This document shows positions 1-9,417 of a DNA stretch of 64,000 nucleotides, in pieces (positions within the stretch are counted from its first letter, which is position 1; every line of letters starts with the position of its first letter). The stretch covers positions 62,001 through 126,000 of the forward strand of contig JAQMWT010000435.1 in the NCBI GenBank assembly GCA_029834535.1, in the 5' to 3' direction. The notes under the pieces were generated by a model. The model did no database searches and was not told the origin of the DNA. It worked only from the letters and a program-made list of their open reading frames with translations. Made by a program: the position numbers and the translations under genes. The DNA is from Chrysophaeum taylorii (lineage: Eukaryota > Sar > Pelagophyceae > Pelagomonadales > Pelagomonadaceae).

Positions 1-130
1 GTCGCCGTAGACGGCTTGGAGGATCACTGCCTGCCTGGCTCTCGCTCCTACCTGATCCTTACCCTAAATCGAGGGACAGACAAACAAACAAACAGACAGA
101 CAGACAAACGTCTGTCGATTAGTAGTTAGG
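1..130 (-). mobile_element. Helitron-derived repeat unit, cut by window edge
   Basis: Reverse-complement start of the same about 1 kb repeat described at 135-1177: the boundary motif CTAACTACTAATCGACAG, a CTGT/TTGT microsatellite, then the first bases of the helicase-derived segment. It lies head-to-tail with the next unit, four bases apart, so at least two units are in tandem here. The rest is outside the window. Confidence 0.75.
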
Positions 131-134
131 AAAC

Positions 135-1177
135 ACAAGTGCAGGCCAGTAAGTTCGCCAGTAAGTTCACCTGGTCCCAATCTCTAACCCCAGTAAGTTC
201 ACCTGGTCCCAGTAAGTTCACCTAGTCCCAATCTCTAACCCCAGTAAGTTCGGCGTAAGCCCACTCGTGCTCACATCCACTCACCCCACTCTCCTTCGAG
301 CTCGTCGCTCTCACCTCCGCCAATCTAAGCTGCTTTGATCCGTACACGCCGCTAGCCTTTGCGTTCACTCTAAAAACCCCAGTAAGTTCACTTGGTCCCA
401 GTAAGTTCACCTGGTCACTAAGTTCACCTAGTCCCAATCTCAAACCCCAGTAAGTTCACCTGGTCCCAGTAAGTTCAACTACAGTGCGCGTGTACACGCC
501 GGGAGGGGGCTTATCGGTATTGCGCAGCACGTGTGGGGTAGGGTGGAGTCGTCGACTCAGAAGAGGATATCCTCGGGGTTGCCGATCGACAGAGAGCCAC
601 GTAGAGCTGGACGTGGCAGAAGACGGGCTTCGCCAAGAGGACGCCGACCTCGCGGGGCGTCTGGCCCTGGCTCTTGGTGATCGTTTGGCGTCGGCGTGCC
701 TTACGGGATACAGGTTGGAGGAGCCTCGGTGACAACGACACGATCGATCATGTATCTGGTACTGTTGCAGTGGCCGTGCGACGGGTCGAGGTTGCGAAGA
801 CTTTAAGCTCGCGATCAAAGTCAGCATGCCGTTGGTTGTCAGGGAGTTCAAAACTCGACTCTTGAGAGCGAGGCGTCGTCTTCCGACCCAACCTAGTCGG
901 CCGAAAAGAACTCCGACGCCTCGTCTCCGGGAAAATAAGGCGGCGGTCATGCGCGCGTTGTCAGCATCGACAACATCGTTTCGACGGGGCGTGAGAATGG
1001 CGCGCTGAAAGAGCCGCCGCGGGTCGTGGAAATAGTCTGCGAGGTCGCCGTAGACGGCTTGGAGGATCAATGTGTGGCTCGCGGACCCACATGATCCTTA
1101 CCCTAAATCGAGGGACAAACAGACAGACAGACAAACAAACAAACAAACAGACAAACATCTGTCGATTAGTAGTTAGG
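135..1177 (-). mobile_element. Helitron-derived repeat unit A with broken RepHel helicase
   Basis: One full unit of a dispersed family (other copies at 5565, 6600, 10351, 11208 and 20868). In order, read on the minus strand: boundary motif CTAACTACTAATCGACAG, a CTGT/TTGT microsatellite, about 560 nt related to the C-terminal half of Helitron (Pif1-type) helicase, then a non-coding tail full of a 20-mer like ACCAGGTGAACTTACTGGGG, ending GGCCTGCACTTGT. Helicase traces seen in translation include RAILTPRRNDVVDADNAR, an LRNLDP...CNGTR stretch and TITKSQGQTPREVGVLL. These lie in three different frames, so no intact helicase is made. A 204-codon open frame (456-1070) covers the first trace only and then runs out of frame. 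A degenerate second boundary copy follows at 1178-1198. This unit is almost the same as unit E at 11208-12246 but inverted. Confidence 0.8.
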
Positions 1178-1198
1178 ATCTGTCGATAAGTAGTTAAG

Positions 1199-1519
1199 AA
1201 GAAGCTTCGCGCAATTTTTGAGAGAGGTGATCGAAACCGCCCCCCGGATCCCAGTATGTAAGGTATTTGCAAGAGCGATCGGCGAAGCCCCTGAAGGGGA
1301 ATGGCTAGCGCAAGCGCGAAGAAGATCCATTCTGAACGAAATCCAATGCAACGTGGACGGTCGAGCGCGCGGGAAAACCTGTACCGTACAGTAATCGCAC
1401 CTTCCTCTAGTAATCCCCTAGACTACCAGCCTCGCGTTTCGTTTTGAAGATAGTCCGGAATATCCACTATCTAGTTGAAGAGCACGAACCCCTGTACAGT
1501 ACAATAAGTGAAGGAAAAA
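1199..1519. other. Intergenic, probable P450 5' region
   Basis: Between the Helitron unit and the P450 start. No recognisable gene or repeat. In-frame codons run upstream of the P450 ATG only as far as a GTG at 1508; I see no convincing upstream exon. Confidence 0.4.
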
Positions 1520-2902
1520 ATGCGACGCTTTTCGAGCCTGCCGACGGCGTCGTCGTTGGGGCCGCGCAAAGAGATGCTGTTCGAAGTGACGAGGTTCCCG
1601 CAGTTCTGCGAGGCGACGGCGCGACGGCTCGGAAGCTGGAACTATTTTCTCCAAGGCGAGAAGCACCGCACGCTCATTGTTGGGGAACCGCGGCTCGCTC
1701 AGGCGATCTTGACGAAAAAGGACGCCGACTGGAGCGACCGCATCATCGCGCCCGTCCTGCGGCGCCTCTCGAAGGACCTGTTGGGGCTTGACGATGCGCC
1801 CGGACTGATCTTTGCGAACGGCCCGAGGCGATGGGCGGTGCCGCGGGCGGCGGCCGTCGCGGGGTTGTGGAGGACGGAGTTTATCGAGCAGAGCGTCGCG
1901 GTCGTGAAGGAGGTGGCGGCCGAGACGATGCGAGAATTGTTTGCAAGGCGCCAAGCCGTCGACGTCGACGACGTCTTCCAGCGCGCAGCGCTCGAGGTCG
2001 TCGGAAGGCTCGCTTTCGGGTCTAGGCTCGGCGCGCTCTCGGACGAGCGCACGAAGATGATGTTCGAGCTCCTCACCGAGCTCGCGATACTCCAGGGAAC
2101 CCTGTCACTCGGCGGCGTGATCGACGAGATCAAGTACGCTCGCCTTTTGATCGTCGCGCGAGAGTTGCTCGCGCTCGTCGAGCCGCTCGCGGCCGCGCGA
2201 AAAGGGCGCGGGGGACCCCCCGCCTGTTTCCTCGACATGCTCCTCGCGACCTCGCGCGACAACGACATCGGAGACGACGAGTGCGTCTGGAATGCCGTGT
2301 CGATTCTTCTCGCCGGTAACGACACGACGGGACACACGCTCTCGTTTGCTTCTCTCGCGCTCGCGTCGAGGCCGACGCTTCAGGCGGACGTTCGCGCTCA
2401 AATCGGCGATTTTGGGCCCGACGCACCGCTCCTCGGCGCCGTCCTCAAGGAAACGTTCCGCTTGTTCCCCGCCGCCGCCTTTTTCCACCGCGTCTCCAAG
2501 GCGACCTTCAAGTTCGCCGAATACGACGAGCTTCCGGCGGGCACGCGCTGCTCCATCTCCCCTTGGATTCTCGGGCGCAATGAAGACTGCTGGGGACCCG
2601 ACGTCGACGAGTTCGACCCGAAACGCTTCCTCGACGACGACGAAGACGACGAGGCCAAGCCGAGCAACCGCGCGGGCACCGCACACCCCTACGCCTACCT
2701 CCCGTTTGGCCACGGCGCTCGGAGCTGTCCGGGCGCGCGCCTCGCCCTTCAGGAGGCTAAAATTCTTTTGGCGGCTTTTCTTTCGGATTTCCACCTCGAC
2801 CTCGCCCCCGGTCAGTCTGCCGAGCCGGACCCCGTCTTCGCCATCACCCTCAGCAATCGAGGCGGTGTCCGCCTCCGCCTTACGCCGGTTGTTGTTGCCT
2901 AA
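1520..2902 (+). CDS. cytochrome P450
   Basis: Heme-thiolate monooxygenase of 460 residues. All hallmark motifs are present: W near residue 105 in the C-helix region, I-helix AGNDTT at about 265-270 (the A/G-G-x-D/E-T-T oxygen-activation site), the ExxR salt-bridge motif ETFR at about 311-314, and the heme loop FGHGARSCPG at about 396-405 with ligand Cys403. The open frame extends four codons upstream to a GTG, so I chose the first ATG. There is no N-terminal membrane anchor in this model, unlike typical microsomal P450s; a soluble or organellar enzyme, or a missed 5' exon with an anchor, are both possible. Acidic DDDEDDEA insert before the heme region. Substrate unknown. The gene is a single exon and is followed 84 nt later by the convergent ankyrin gene. 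Confidence 0.9.
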   Translation: MRRFSSLPTASSLGPRKEMLFEVTRFPQFCEATARRLGSWNYFLQGEKHRTLIVGEPRLAQAILTKKDADWSDRIIAPVLRRLSKDLLGLDDAPGLIFANGPRRWAVPRAAAVAGLWRTEFIEQSVAVVKEVAAETMRELFARRQAVDVDDVFQRAALEVVGRLAFGSRLGALSDERTKMMFELLTELAILQGTLSLGGVIDEIKYARLLIVARELLALVEPLAAARKGRGGPPACFLDMLLATSRDNDIGDDECVWNAVSILLAGNDTTGHTLSFASLALASRPTLQADVRAQIGDFGPDAPLLGAVLKETFRLFPAAAFFHRVSKATFKFAEYDELPAGTRCSISPWILGRNEDCWGPDVDEFDPKRFLDDDEDDEAKPSNRAGTAHPYAYLPFGHGARSCPGARLALQEAKILLAAFLSDFHLDLAPGQSAEPDPVFAITLSNRGGVRLRLTPVVVA

Positions 2903-2986
2903 CGCGAAGAAGAAGGTCTTATTTATTACCTACTTCGCGTCGAAAAAAAAACAAAGTTATTAATTATTATTAAAAGCCTTTCGATC

Positions 2987-5464
2987 CTACAGCGCGATGA
3001 GTTCGCGGTGGTATTGAGGTCGCTGCTGGAGGTCGCAGGCAAATTGGGTCGTCGGGACGATGGCCCGGTTGTTCGGGCGGGTCGGGCCAAGGTAATCCGA
3101 GTCTGGACCGTTTTCGTCGCCGGGATCGTGGTACTCCCACGGAAAGGCCTGGTGTGCGCGCTCGCTTATGCTCGTCACTCGGTTCTCGTCTCGTATATTG
3201 TCGTCGACCGAGGGCGGCGCGGGCGGAAGGTGGGTCGCGTCGTTGCGCTCGCGCGCGCGCGCCCCGGCCCGTCGGTTGCGTGCGCCGCGGTCGAGCCCCA
3301 ACGGTTCGTCGTCGACTTCTTCTGACCCCCGGCTGCCTTTGATGCGTCTTTCGATGTTCGCTCGCGCCCTGGCGAGTGGGTTGGATGCTGCGACTCGCTG
3401 GCGCTCGTCGGTCGCGCGCGCGTAAGCCTCGAGGTTGGCGAGTTGGGCGTTGATCTCGTTGATGGCGACAACACCCCCCATGGTTGCTGGCGTCGGCTTC
3501 GTTGCTTGGTGCAAGAGCGACGAACTCATGGCACTTCGTTCGTAGCTGCCTTCGTTGAGGCCGTCGTTACAAATGGCGCGCGCGGCCAAGGCGCGGCGCG
3601 ACGACAGCGACGACGACCACCGCGAGTGTCCAGAGAAAAGCGACGACGAGTGCGACGGATCTTCCTCCGCAGGAAAAAGGCCTTTTTTCCCGATGAGTCT
3701 CTGGAGCCGGTGGCGCTCGCGCTTCTCGCGTCGCCTAGCTGCATCCTTCTCCTTCATACGCGCGAGGACGTTGTCGCGCTCTGATCGCACCGCGCGGTGA
3801 CCTTTGTCCTCCAAGGTCTCGACGAAGGGCGGCTTGACTTCCAGCAGGAGATACTTGTCAAGCGGCACGCTTAACGGCTCCGTTTCGGACGCCGGACGCT
3901 CGCGCGCCCGCCGGCGGGCAAACGGCGTGCACGATTGCTGCTCGTTTCGACCTTCCCGAGGACGCCGCCGCCGCCGCCGCCGTTTCGTATTTTCATTCGT
4001 CGGAAGGAAGGGAGGCGCGGAGTTGTGACCACCTGGAATGAGAGGATGGTCATCGTCTTGCAAATGCTCTTGAAGCTCAGCGAGAGCCTGGTGCCTGTGC
4101 TGACGCTGCGGGCAGCACACCGTCCGACGCACGGCATCGTACGTCCAGTACGGCATGCCATACTTCCTCGTCTTGAGCGCGAGCGCCAACTGGCGCTGCG
4201 CGAGGTCGAGCTGTGTGGACTCAATAATACGATTGGCCGACAAGCCCTCGTGGAGAGTGTGGTCGTCCTTAGCCATCCAATTCCACCATTGCTGTAAGAA
4301 CTCGTCGAACTTCTGCTCTTCCTTAACCCGAGTCCATCGACTCAAAAGATGTGCGATCTCGTCGACATCGTCCCGCGGACGCTTTCGTCGTCCGTCAGAA
4401 AGCATCGCGTCGCGTTTTTCCTTCTCGAGGCGGTCGACCGCGATGCCAACCGGCGTTTCGCCTTGGTTGTCGCATTGCAAGTGGTCTGCTCCGTATAACA
4501 AGAGCGTCCTGACGGCGCGCGCGGGCCCCTTCCGGGCAGCTTCATGAAGCGCTGTCGAGCCGTCACTTCGCTTCGCGTCCACTCGTGCTCCATGCGACAG
4601 CAGCGCCACGAGGATCGCCACCGTTGTCTCCTCGTGCTTCAGCGCCTTCTGGCGTGTCTCGTCGTCCCGAAGCGTCTCGCGTAACGTCGCGTGCGAGGGG
4701 TGCCAAAACACCCAAGACAGCAGCACCGGCGCATCGCCGAACTCGTTTGCCACATCGGGGTTCGCGCCGTAGTATAAAAGCACTTGCACCATCTCGACCT
4801 CGCCGGCGCGCACGGCAACGTGCAACGGGCTGTGCCTCGCGCCCTGGGTCTGGTACGCGCGTCCGCACCCGTAATGCTCCGCGTGACTGTGCGGCTTGGG
4901 TGCGTCGATGCGCATGTAACCAGCCTTGAGCATCGTTTCCACGCCATCGACGTCGAGTCGCAACACGTGCGTCCACCAGCTCGCGTCGACTCTGCGAGCT
5001 GTCTCTGCCTCGAGTGCCGCGGCCGCCGCGCTCGCCGCGGCCTCGGCGTCCGAAATTTCGTAAACCTCGTGCTCGCCCTCGTACTCGCCGTCCCCGGGCG
5101 GCTCCTCTACGGGTACCTCCTTTGCTTCCTCCGCAGTACCCGCGACAAGCGCGAACTCGCTCTCGAGCTCGTCCAGCACCTGGCCCACTTTTGCGAGCGT
5201 TCCACCCACGCGCTGCTCCACGCGCATGCCCCATTCGCGGGTGGCCTGCAAGATCTTCGGGCGAACGTTGGTCCCGTACTTGTTGGCAATCGTGCGCAGA
5301 GCGTCTTCGAGCTCCGCTTCGCGCTCGACTCGCCGCGTCTCGCGGGCGAGATCCGACGCGACTGCCGTCCCGATGATGGGATAGCGCGCCCGGATTCGAC
5401 TCTTGTGGTACTTGCCCAGAAAGTCCAGCGCGCTCCAAGGCTTGTTTTTTTCATCATCCGTCAT
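2987..5464 (-). CDS. ankyrin-repeat protein, 825 aa
   Basis: Single open frame. The first 170 residues are charged, with an acidic and alanine-rich stretch at about 120-155. Ankyrin repeats follow at about 165-345, recognisable by SPLHVAVRAGEVEMVQVLLYYGANPD and by STALHEAARKGPARAVRTLL. The rest is mostly charged and low complexity: a poly-Arg run near residue 495, an RxxR-rich segment and a basic coiled region around 565-600. No catalytic domain seen. Ankyrin repeats bind proteins, so a scaffold role is likely, but partner and location are unknown. It is convergent with the P450 gene. Confidence 0.75.
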   Translation of the reverse strand: MTDDEKNKPWSALDFLGKYHKSRIRARYPIIGTAVASDLARETRRVEREAELEDALRTIANKYGTNVRPKILQATREWGMRVEQRVGGTLAKVGQVLDELESEFALVAGTAEEAKEVPVEEPPGDGEYEGEHEVYEISDAEAAASAAAAALEAETARRVDASWWTHVLRLDVDGVETMLKAGYMRIDAPKPHSHAEHYGCGRAYQTQGARHSPLHVAVRAGEVEMVQVLLYYGANPDVANEFGDAPVLLSWVFWHPSHATLRETLRDDETRQKALKHEETTVAILVALLSHGARVDAKRSDGSTALHEAARKGPARAVRTLLLYGADHLQCDNQGETPVGIAVDRLEKEKRDAMLSDGRRKRPRDDVDEIAHLLSRWTRVKEEQKFDEFLQQWWNWMAKDDHTLHEGLSANRIIESTQLDLAQRQLALALKTRKYGMPYWTYDAVRRTVCCPQRQHRHQALAELQEHLQDDDHPLIPGGHNSAPPFLPTNENTKRRRRRRRPREGRNEQQSCTPFARRRARERPASETEPLSVPLDKYLLLEVKPPFVETLEDKGHRAVRSERDNVLARMKEKDAARRREKRERHRLQRLIGKKGLFPAEEDPSHSSSLFSGHSRWSSSLSSRRALAARAICNDGLNEGSYERSAMSSSLLHQATKPTPATMGGVVAINEINAQLANLEAYARATDERQRVAASNPLARARANIERRIKGSRGSEEVDDEPLGLDRGARNRRAGARARERNDATHLPPAPPSVDDNIRDENRVTSISERAHQAFPWEYHDPGDENGPDSDYLGPTRPNNRAIVPTTQFACDLQQRPQYHRELIAL

Positions 5465-5564
5465 CGCTTCATTCGTGGTTTTCTTCGAGATGATGGCGGC
5501 CCCATCGCCCGTGGATCTTTCTCTGCGCCCAAACCGGGTATCTTAAGTAAATCTGATCAGACTT

Positions 5565-6599
5565 CCTAACTACTAATCGACAGATGTTTGTCTGTCTGTT
5601 TGTTTGTCTGTCTGTTTGTCCCTCGATTTAGGGTAAGGATCAGGTAGGCGCGAGAGTAAGGATCAGGTAGGCTCGAGAGCCAGACAGTGATCCTCCAAAC
5701 CGTCTACGGCGACCTCGCAGACTATTTCCACGACCCGCGGCGGCTCTTTCAGCGCGCCATTCTCACGCCCCGTCGAAACGATGTTGTCGATGCTGACAAC
5801 GCGCGCATGACCGCGGCCTTTTTTTCCCGAAGACGAGGCGTCGGAGTTCTTTTTTTCGGCCGACTAGGTTGGGTCGGAAGCCGACGCCTCGCTCTTTACA
5901 GTCGAGTTTTCAACTCCCTGACAACCAACGGGATGCTGACTTTGATCGCGAGCTTAAGGTCTTCGAAACCTCGACCCGTCGCACGGCCACTGCAACGGTA
6001 CCAGATACGTGATCGATCGTGTCGTTGTCACCGAGGCTCCTCCAACCTGTATCCCTTAAGGCCCGCCTACGCCAAACGATCAACAAAAGCCAGGGCGAGA
6101 CGCCCCGCGAGGTCGGCGTCCTTTTGCCCAAACCCGTCTTCTGCCACGTCCAGCTCTACGTGGCTCCCTGTCGATCGGCAACCCCGAGGATATCCTCTTC
6201 TGAGTCGACGACTCCACCCTACCCCACACGTGCTGCGCAATACCGATAAGCCCCCTCCCGGCGTCTACACGCGCACTATAGGTGAACTTACTGGGACCAC
6301 GTGAACTTACTGGGGTTTGGGATTGGGACTAGGTGAACTGAGTGACCAGGTGAAACTGGGACCAGGCGAACATACTGGGGTTTTTAGAGTAAAGGGTTTT
6401 TAGAGTAAACTCAAAGGTTGGCGGCGCGCGCGGATCAAAGCAGCTTAGATTGGCGGAGGCGAGAGCGACGAGCTCAAAGGAGTTGGTGTGAGCTAGGTGA
6501 ACTTACTGACCAGGTGAACTTATATGAAACTTACTGGGACCAGGTGAACTTACTGGGGTTAGAGATTGGGACTAGGTGAACTTACTGGCCTGCACTTGT
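5565..6599 (+). mobile_element. Helitron-derived repeat unit B
   Basis: Full unit of the family described at 135-1177, plus orientation. Boundary motif at 5565, microsatellite, helicase remnant about 5687-6250, tail with GTGAACTTACTGG repeats, end motif CCTGCACTTGT at 6588-6599. It keeps a 205-codon open frame at 5687-6304 covering the RAILTPRRNDVVDADNAR part; the helicase C-terminal part TINKSQGETPREVGVLLPKP lies in another frame. It begins about 100 bp upstream of the ankyrin gene ATG and is followed directly by unit C. Confidence 0.82.
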
Positions 6600-7140
6600 C
6601 TTAACTACTAATCGACAGATGTTTGTTTGTTTGTTTGTCTGTTTGTCTGTCTGTCTGTCCCTCGATTTAGGGTAAGGATCAGGTAGGCGCGAGAGTAAGG
6701 ATCAGGTAGGGGCGAGAGCCGACAGTGATCCTCAAAGCCGTCTACGGCGACCTCGCAGACTATTTCCACGACCCGCGGCGGCTCTTTCAGCGCGCCATTC
6801 TCACGCCCCGTCGAAACGATGTTGTCGATGCTGACAACGCGCGCATGACCGCGGCCTTTTTTTCCCGGAGACGAGGCGTCGGAGTTCTTTTCGGCTGACA
6901 AGGCTGGGTCGGAAGACGACGCCTCGCTCTTTACAGTATAGTTTTCAACTCCCTGACAACCAACGGCATGCTGACTTTGATCGCGAGCTTAAGGTCTTCG
7001 CAACCTCGACCCGTCGCACGGCCACTGCAACGGTACCAGATACATCATTGATCGTGTCGTTGTCACCGAGGCTCCTCCAACCAGGTGAACTTACTGGGGT
7101 TAGAGAAAGGGACTAGGTGAACTTACTGGCCTGCACTTGT
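6600..7140 (+). mobile_element. Helitron-derived repeat unit C, internally deleted
   Basis: Head-to-tail with unit B with no gap. Starts with the boundary motif (CTTAACTACTAATCGACAG here) and ends CCTGCACTTGT at 7140. The helicase remnant runs to the CTCCTCCAAC position and then jumps straight to the end of the tail, so the TINKSQGQ part and most of the tail repeats are missing. Confidence 0.8.
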
Positions 7141-7594
7141 TAATTACCCTAAGTTTTAGAGGGTTCAAAAAGTTGGCCCAAAATCTGATGATCCGTTGAA
7201 TGATGCGTTCGACATTACTTACCCCTGCGAGCAAAGTGATGCCCCCCCCCAATATCCATATAGCGGTAGTGGTGAAGATAGCCACATCTCGGAAGAAGGT
7301 CGCGGACTTATACTTGGGGAGCACGCGAGCACACGCGGTCGGGTTACTTATTAAAATCGGCGCATCCCTACCACTTCGGGTGTCAATGGGATTTCGCGGC
7401 TTCCAGAAAAGGAAAAAAAAATTATTTTCGCTCGCTCGAATGGCTGGGTGTTAAGGACCCCCCGGGCCAATACATAGGATCCGCAGCCGCGACCACCTGG
7501 GTAGACTTATATCTATAGAATCCACTGCCGGCGCGAGCGATAAGCTCTTGGCGGGAGCGTGCGATGTGCGCGGTAAAAAGGCCCCTTGGTCGCA
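7141..7594. other. Intergenic, no gene recognised
   Basis: Between Helitron unit C and the 3' end of NDUFS5. A poly-C run near 7243 and A-rich stretches; short open frames here look accidental. Confidence 0.4.
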
Positions 7595-7870
7595 TCAGTG
7601 TCCACCGCCGCCGCCGCCGCCATCACCGTTGACTTCCAAATGCCGACGTTGATCTTCGATTTTGTTGAGCCGGGTAAACTCCTTCTTGTGGTGCAGGCAT
7701 TCCATGTAGTCCTCCTTGGCCTGTGCCGGATATGTTATCCCAAGCGATCCTCTTCAACGCACCGGAATGCACAGCTCGCGCGCCGGCGCTTCGTTCATGC
7801 ACTTCTTGAATTCTATCCAGAACTTGTAGCACCGCCCGACGCCTCCGAAGGCGCCAAACCCAGAAGACAT
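7595..7870 (-). CDS. NDUFS5: NADH:ubiquinone oxidoreductase subunit NDUFS5 (complex I, 15 kDa)
   Basis: Two exons on the minus strand, 7763-7870 and 7595-7720, joined across a 42 nt GTGCGT...CAG intron (7721-7762). The product is 77 residues. It shows the twin CX9C pattern of the family: Cys14, Cys24, Cys34 and Cys44, with GRCYKFWIEFKKC and the diagnostic EDYMECLHHKKEF near the end. NDUFS5 is an accessory subunit on the intermembrane-space face of mitochondrial complex I, imported by the disulfide-relay pathway, so no presequence is expected and none is seen. A glycine run near the C-terminus comes from a GGC/GGT repeat. Each exon alone is short and the frame is hidden by larger shadow frames. 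The start is the ATG giving MSSGFGAFGGVGRC, the usual short N-terminus. Confidence 0.9.
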
Positions 7871-8068
7871 CGCGGTGACGAGCGTCGTCGGCTTTTTGTT
7901 TTAGGTTCTTCCGTTGAAGAATCTCGCTCAACGGAATACAAAGGGTTTGTGTTCACGTGTTCAAAATGGAATGGAATGGACCCAGCGCACGCCTATTATT
8001 GCGTCGAAAACGCAGTAGTTTTGTGGCGCCGCCGCCGACACTAATAAGAGAAAGAGAGAATGAGGAAC

Positions 8069-9232
8069 TTAGGTGTCTTCTTTCGACACAGCCGGAGGCG
8101 CGGTATGCGGCGGGTCACCTCCGTTGGCGAGACTACGCTGCGCCGAACGGCATTCGGCGGCGATATCTGGGACGTAGGTCATGATGATGAGGAGGCAGCG
8201 TTTTACGAGGTCCACTTCGTTGGCCTCAACACGGACGCGACGCTTCGCCGAGGGTTTGTCGGGATCCCCGCGCGCGTCGATGTGGATGACGCATCTCGCG
8301 TCGTCGACCTTGGCACGGATAGCATCGAGGGTCGAGCCGCGCTTGCCAATTAAGCGACCGACGTGGCGTTCGGCGATGGAAAGGGTCACCTGGGCGGTGG
8401 CGGCAGCCACGTGATTGTGGTTGTTGTTGTTGTTGTTCTTCTTCTTAGGCCTCGGAGCGCGGTTGGCCGGCTCGGCGAGGGAGTCCTGGAGAGCGGCGAG
8501 ATCGTCGAGGACGACCTCCATCGTCGCTCGGGCATCGGCGAGGGCATTGTGGCGCACGGTGGCGCGAACGAGGGTCGCGAGTCCCGGCGCGGGCTCCGTA
8601 GGTGTCCAGTGGAGGAGCATCGTGTCAATCGCGCGCCTTCGGAGCGCGGGGCCTTTAATTTTGAGGACGTTGAGGTCGCCGCAGAGGCGATGTCCCGCGA
8701 GAAAGGTCAGATCGTCCCACTCGGCGGCGAGAATAGCCCGGACGTCGTTAACGGTAAAAAGGTCGCCGCTTCGTCGCGCAGTTTCGAGCATCTCGGGCGT
8801 GATACCGTGGAACTCGGTCTTCCAATCGACCGTTTCGTTATCGATCCCCGGGTCGACCAGCCCCTGGAAGAGGACGCGTTCGCCCTCGGGGATCGAGAAC
8901 GAGACGATCGCGGCCGAGACCGGTCGCTGCTCTCCGTCCCGCTCGCACATCTCGACATCGAGAGCTATGATTTTCGGGGAGAACCCGCGCCCGGGTTTCG
9001 ATGCGAGGACCAGCCAATCCTCCTCCGTCGACAGCAGAGGCCCGTACAACTCCTTGGACGCGAATCGAGGATGCCGCGCCGTCGACGCCGCCAACGCTCC
9101 GAGTTCGGCGGCAAGTCGTAACGGTTCCATCGCGGCGGCTCTTCGAACCTCGGGCGTCATCGGTGAAGAACATTCCGACGTGCGTCGTCGCCGCTTCCCG
9201 GGCGTCGCTAGGGTGTCGTAGGCGCGCTCCAT
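8069..9232 (-). CDS. DEDDh 3'-5' exonuclease with C-terminal KH domain
   Basis: 387 residues, single exon. Residues about 86-250 are a DEDDh exonuclease of the REXO/ISG20-like group: Exo I ALDVEMC (Asp92, Glu94), Exo II AGHRLCGDLNVL (Asp186), Exo III HNALADAR (His228, Asp233). An Asn/Lys-rich linker from a microsatellite leads to a KH domain at about 280-355 with the RNA-binding GKRG loop (residues 296-299). The N-terminus has a basic KRRRR patch that could be a nuclear signal. Likely an RNA-trimming enzyme acting on structured or bound RNA; the exact substrate cannot be told. The next gene on the same strand ends 186 nt upstream of its start. Confidence 0.88.
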   Translation of the reverse strand: MERAYDTLATPGKRRRRTSECSSPMTPEVRRAAAMEPLRLAAELGALAASTARHPRFASKELYGPLLSTEEDWLVLASKPGRGFSPKIIALDVEMCERDGEQRPVSAAIVSFSIPEGERVLFQGLVDPGIDNETVDWKTEFHGITPEMLETARRSGDLFTVNDVRAILAAEWDDLTFLAGHRLCGDLNVLKIKGPALRRRAIDTMLLHWTPTEPAPGLATLVRATVRHNALADARATMEVVLDDLAALQDSLAEPANRAPRPKKKNNNNNNHNHVAAATAQVTLSIAERHVGRLIGKRGSTLDAIRAKVDDARCVIHIDARGDPDKPSAKRRVRVEANEVDLVKRCLLIIMTYVPDIAAECRSAQRSLANGGDPPHTAPPAVSKEDT

Positions 9233-9329
9233 CGATCAAAACGGCGCCGCCGGTTTCAAATCCCGTAATAATTCTTCTTCAGAAAAACCGCTGTTCTTTA
9301 AGCCTAAAATTAAGGGTCACTACTACGGT

Positions 9330-9388
9330 GGGCGACGGCCTTTCGCAACAACGCCCAATGGGCGACGGCCTTTCGCAACAACGCCCAA
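9330..9388. repeat. 30 bp tandem duplication
   Basis: Two adjacent copies of a 30 bp unit (GGGCGACGGCCTTTCGCAAC and 10 more bases), identical over 29 bases. Each unit starts GGGCG and ends CGCCC, so each could fold weakly. It lies between the exonuclease start and the 3' end of the coiled-coil gene. Confidence 0.9.
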
Positions 9389-9417
9389 ACAACAACTCGT
9401 TTTTCCTTCACAACTCT

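Noticed and set aside
61-128. CRISPR-like array in the CTGT/TTGT tract
   Set aside because: It is a simple microsatellite at the start of a Helitron unit; no spacers of even size, and the genome is eukaryotic.
361-480. Spaced 20-mer repeats as a CRISPR array
   Set aside because: Spacing is irregular, the units are transposon tail repeats found in every copy, and there are no cas genes.
456-1070. 204-codon frame as a normal host gene
   Set aside because: It lies inside a repeat unit, occurs in several copies, and only its first part matches Helitron helicase; after that it runs out of the helicase frame.
7586-8044. 152-codon plus-strand frame
   Set aside because: Shadow of the NDUFS5 gene, which is on the opposite strand and has clear family motifs.
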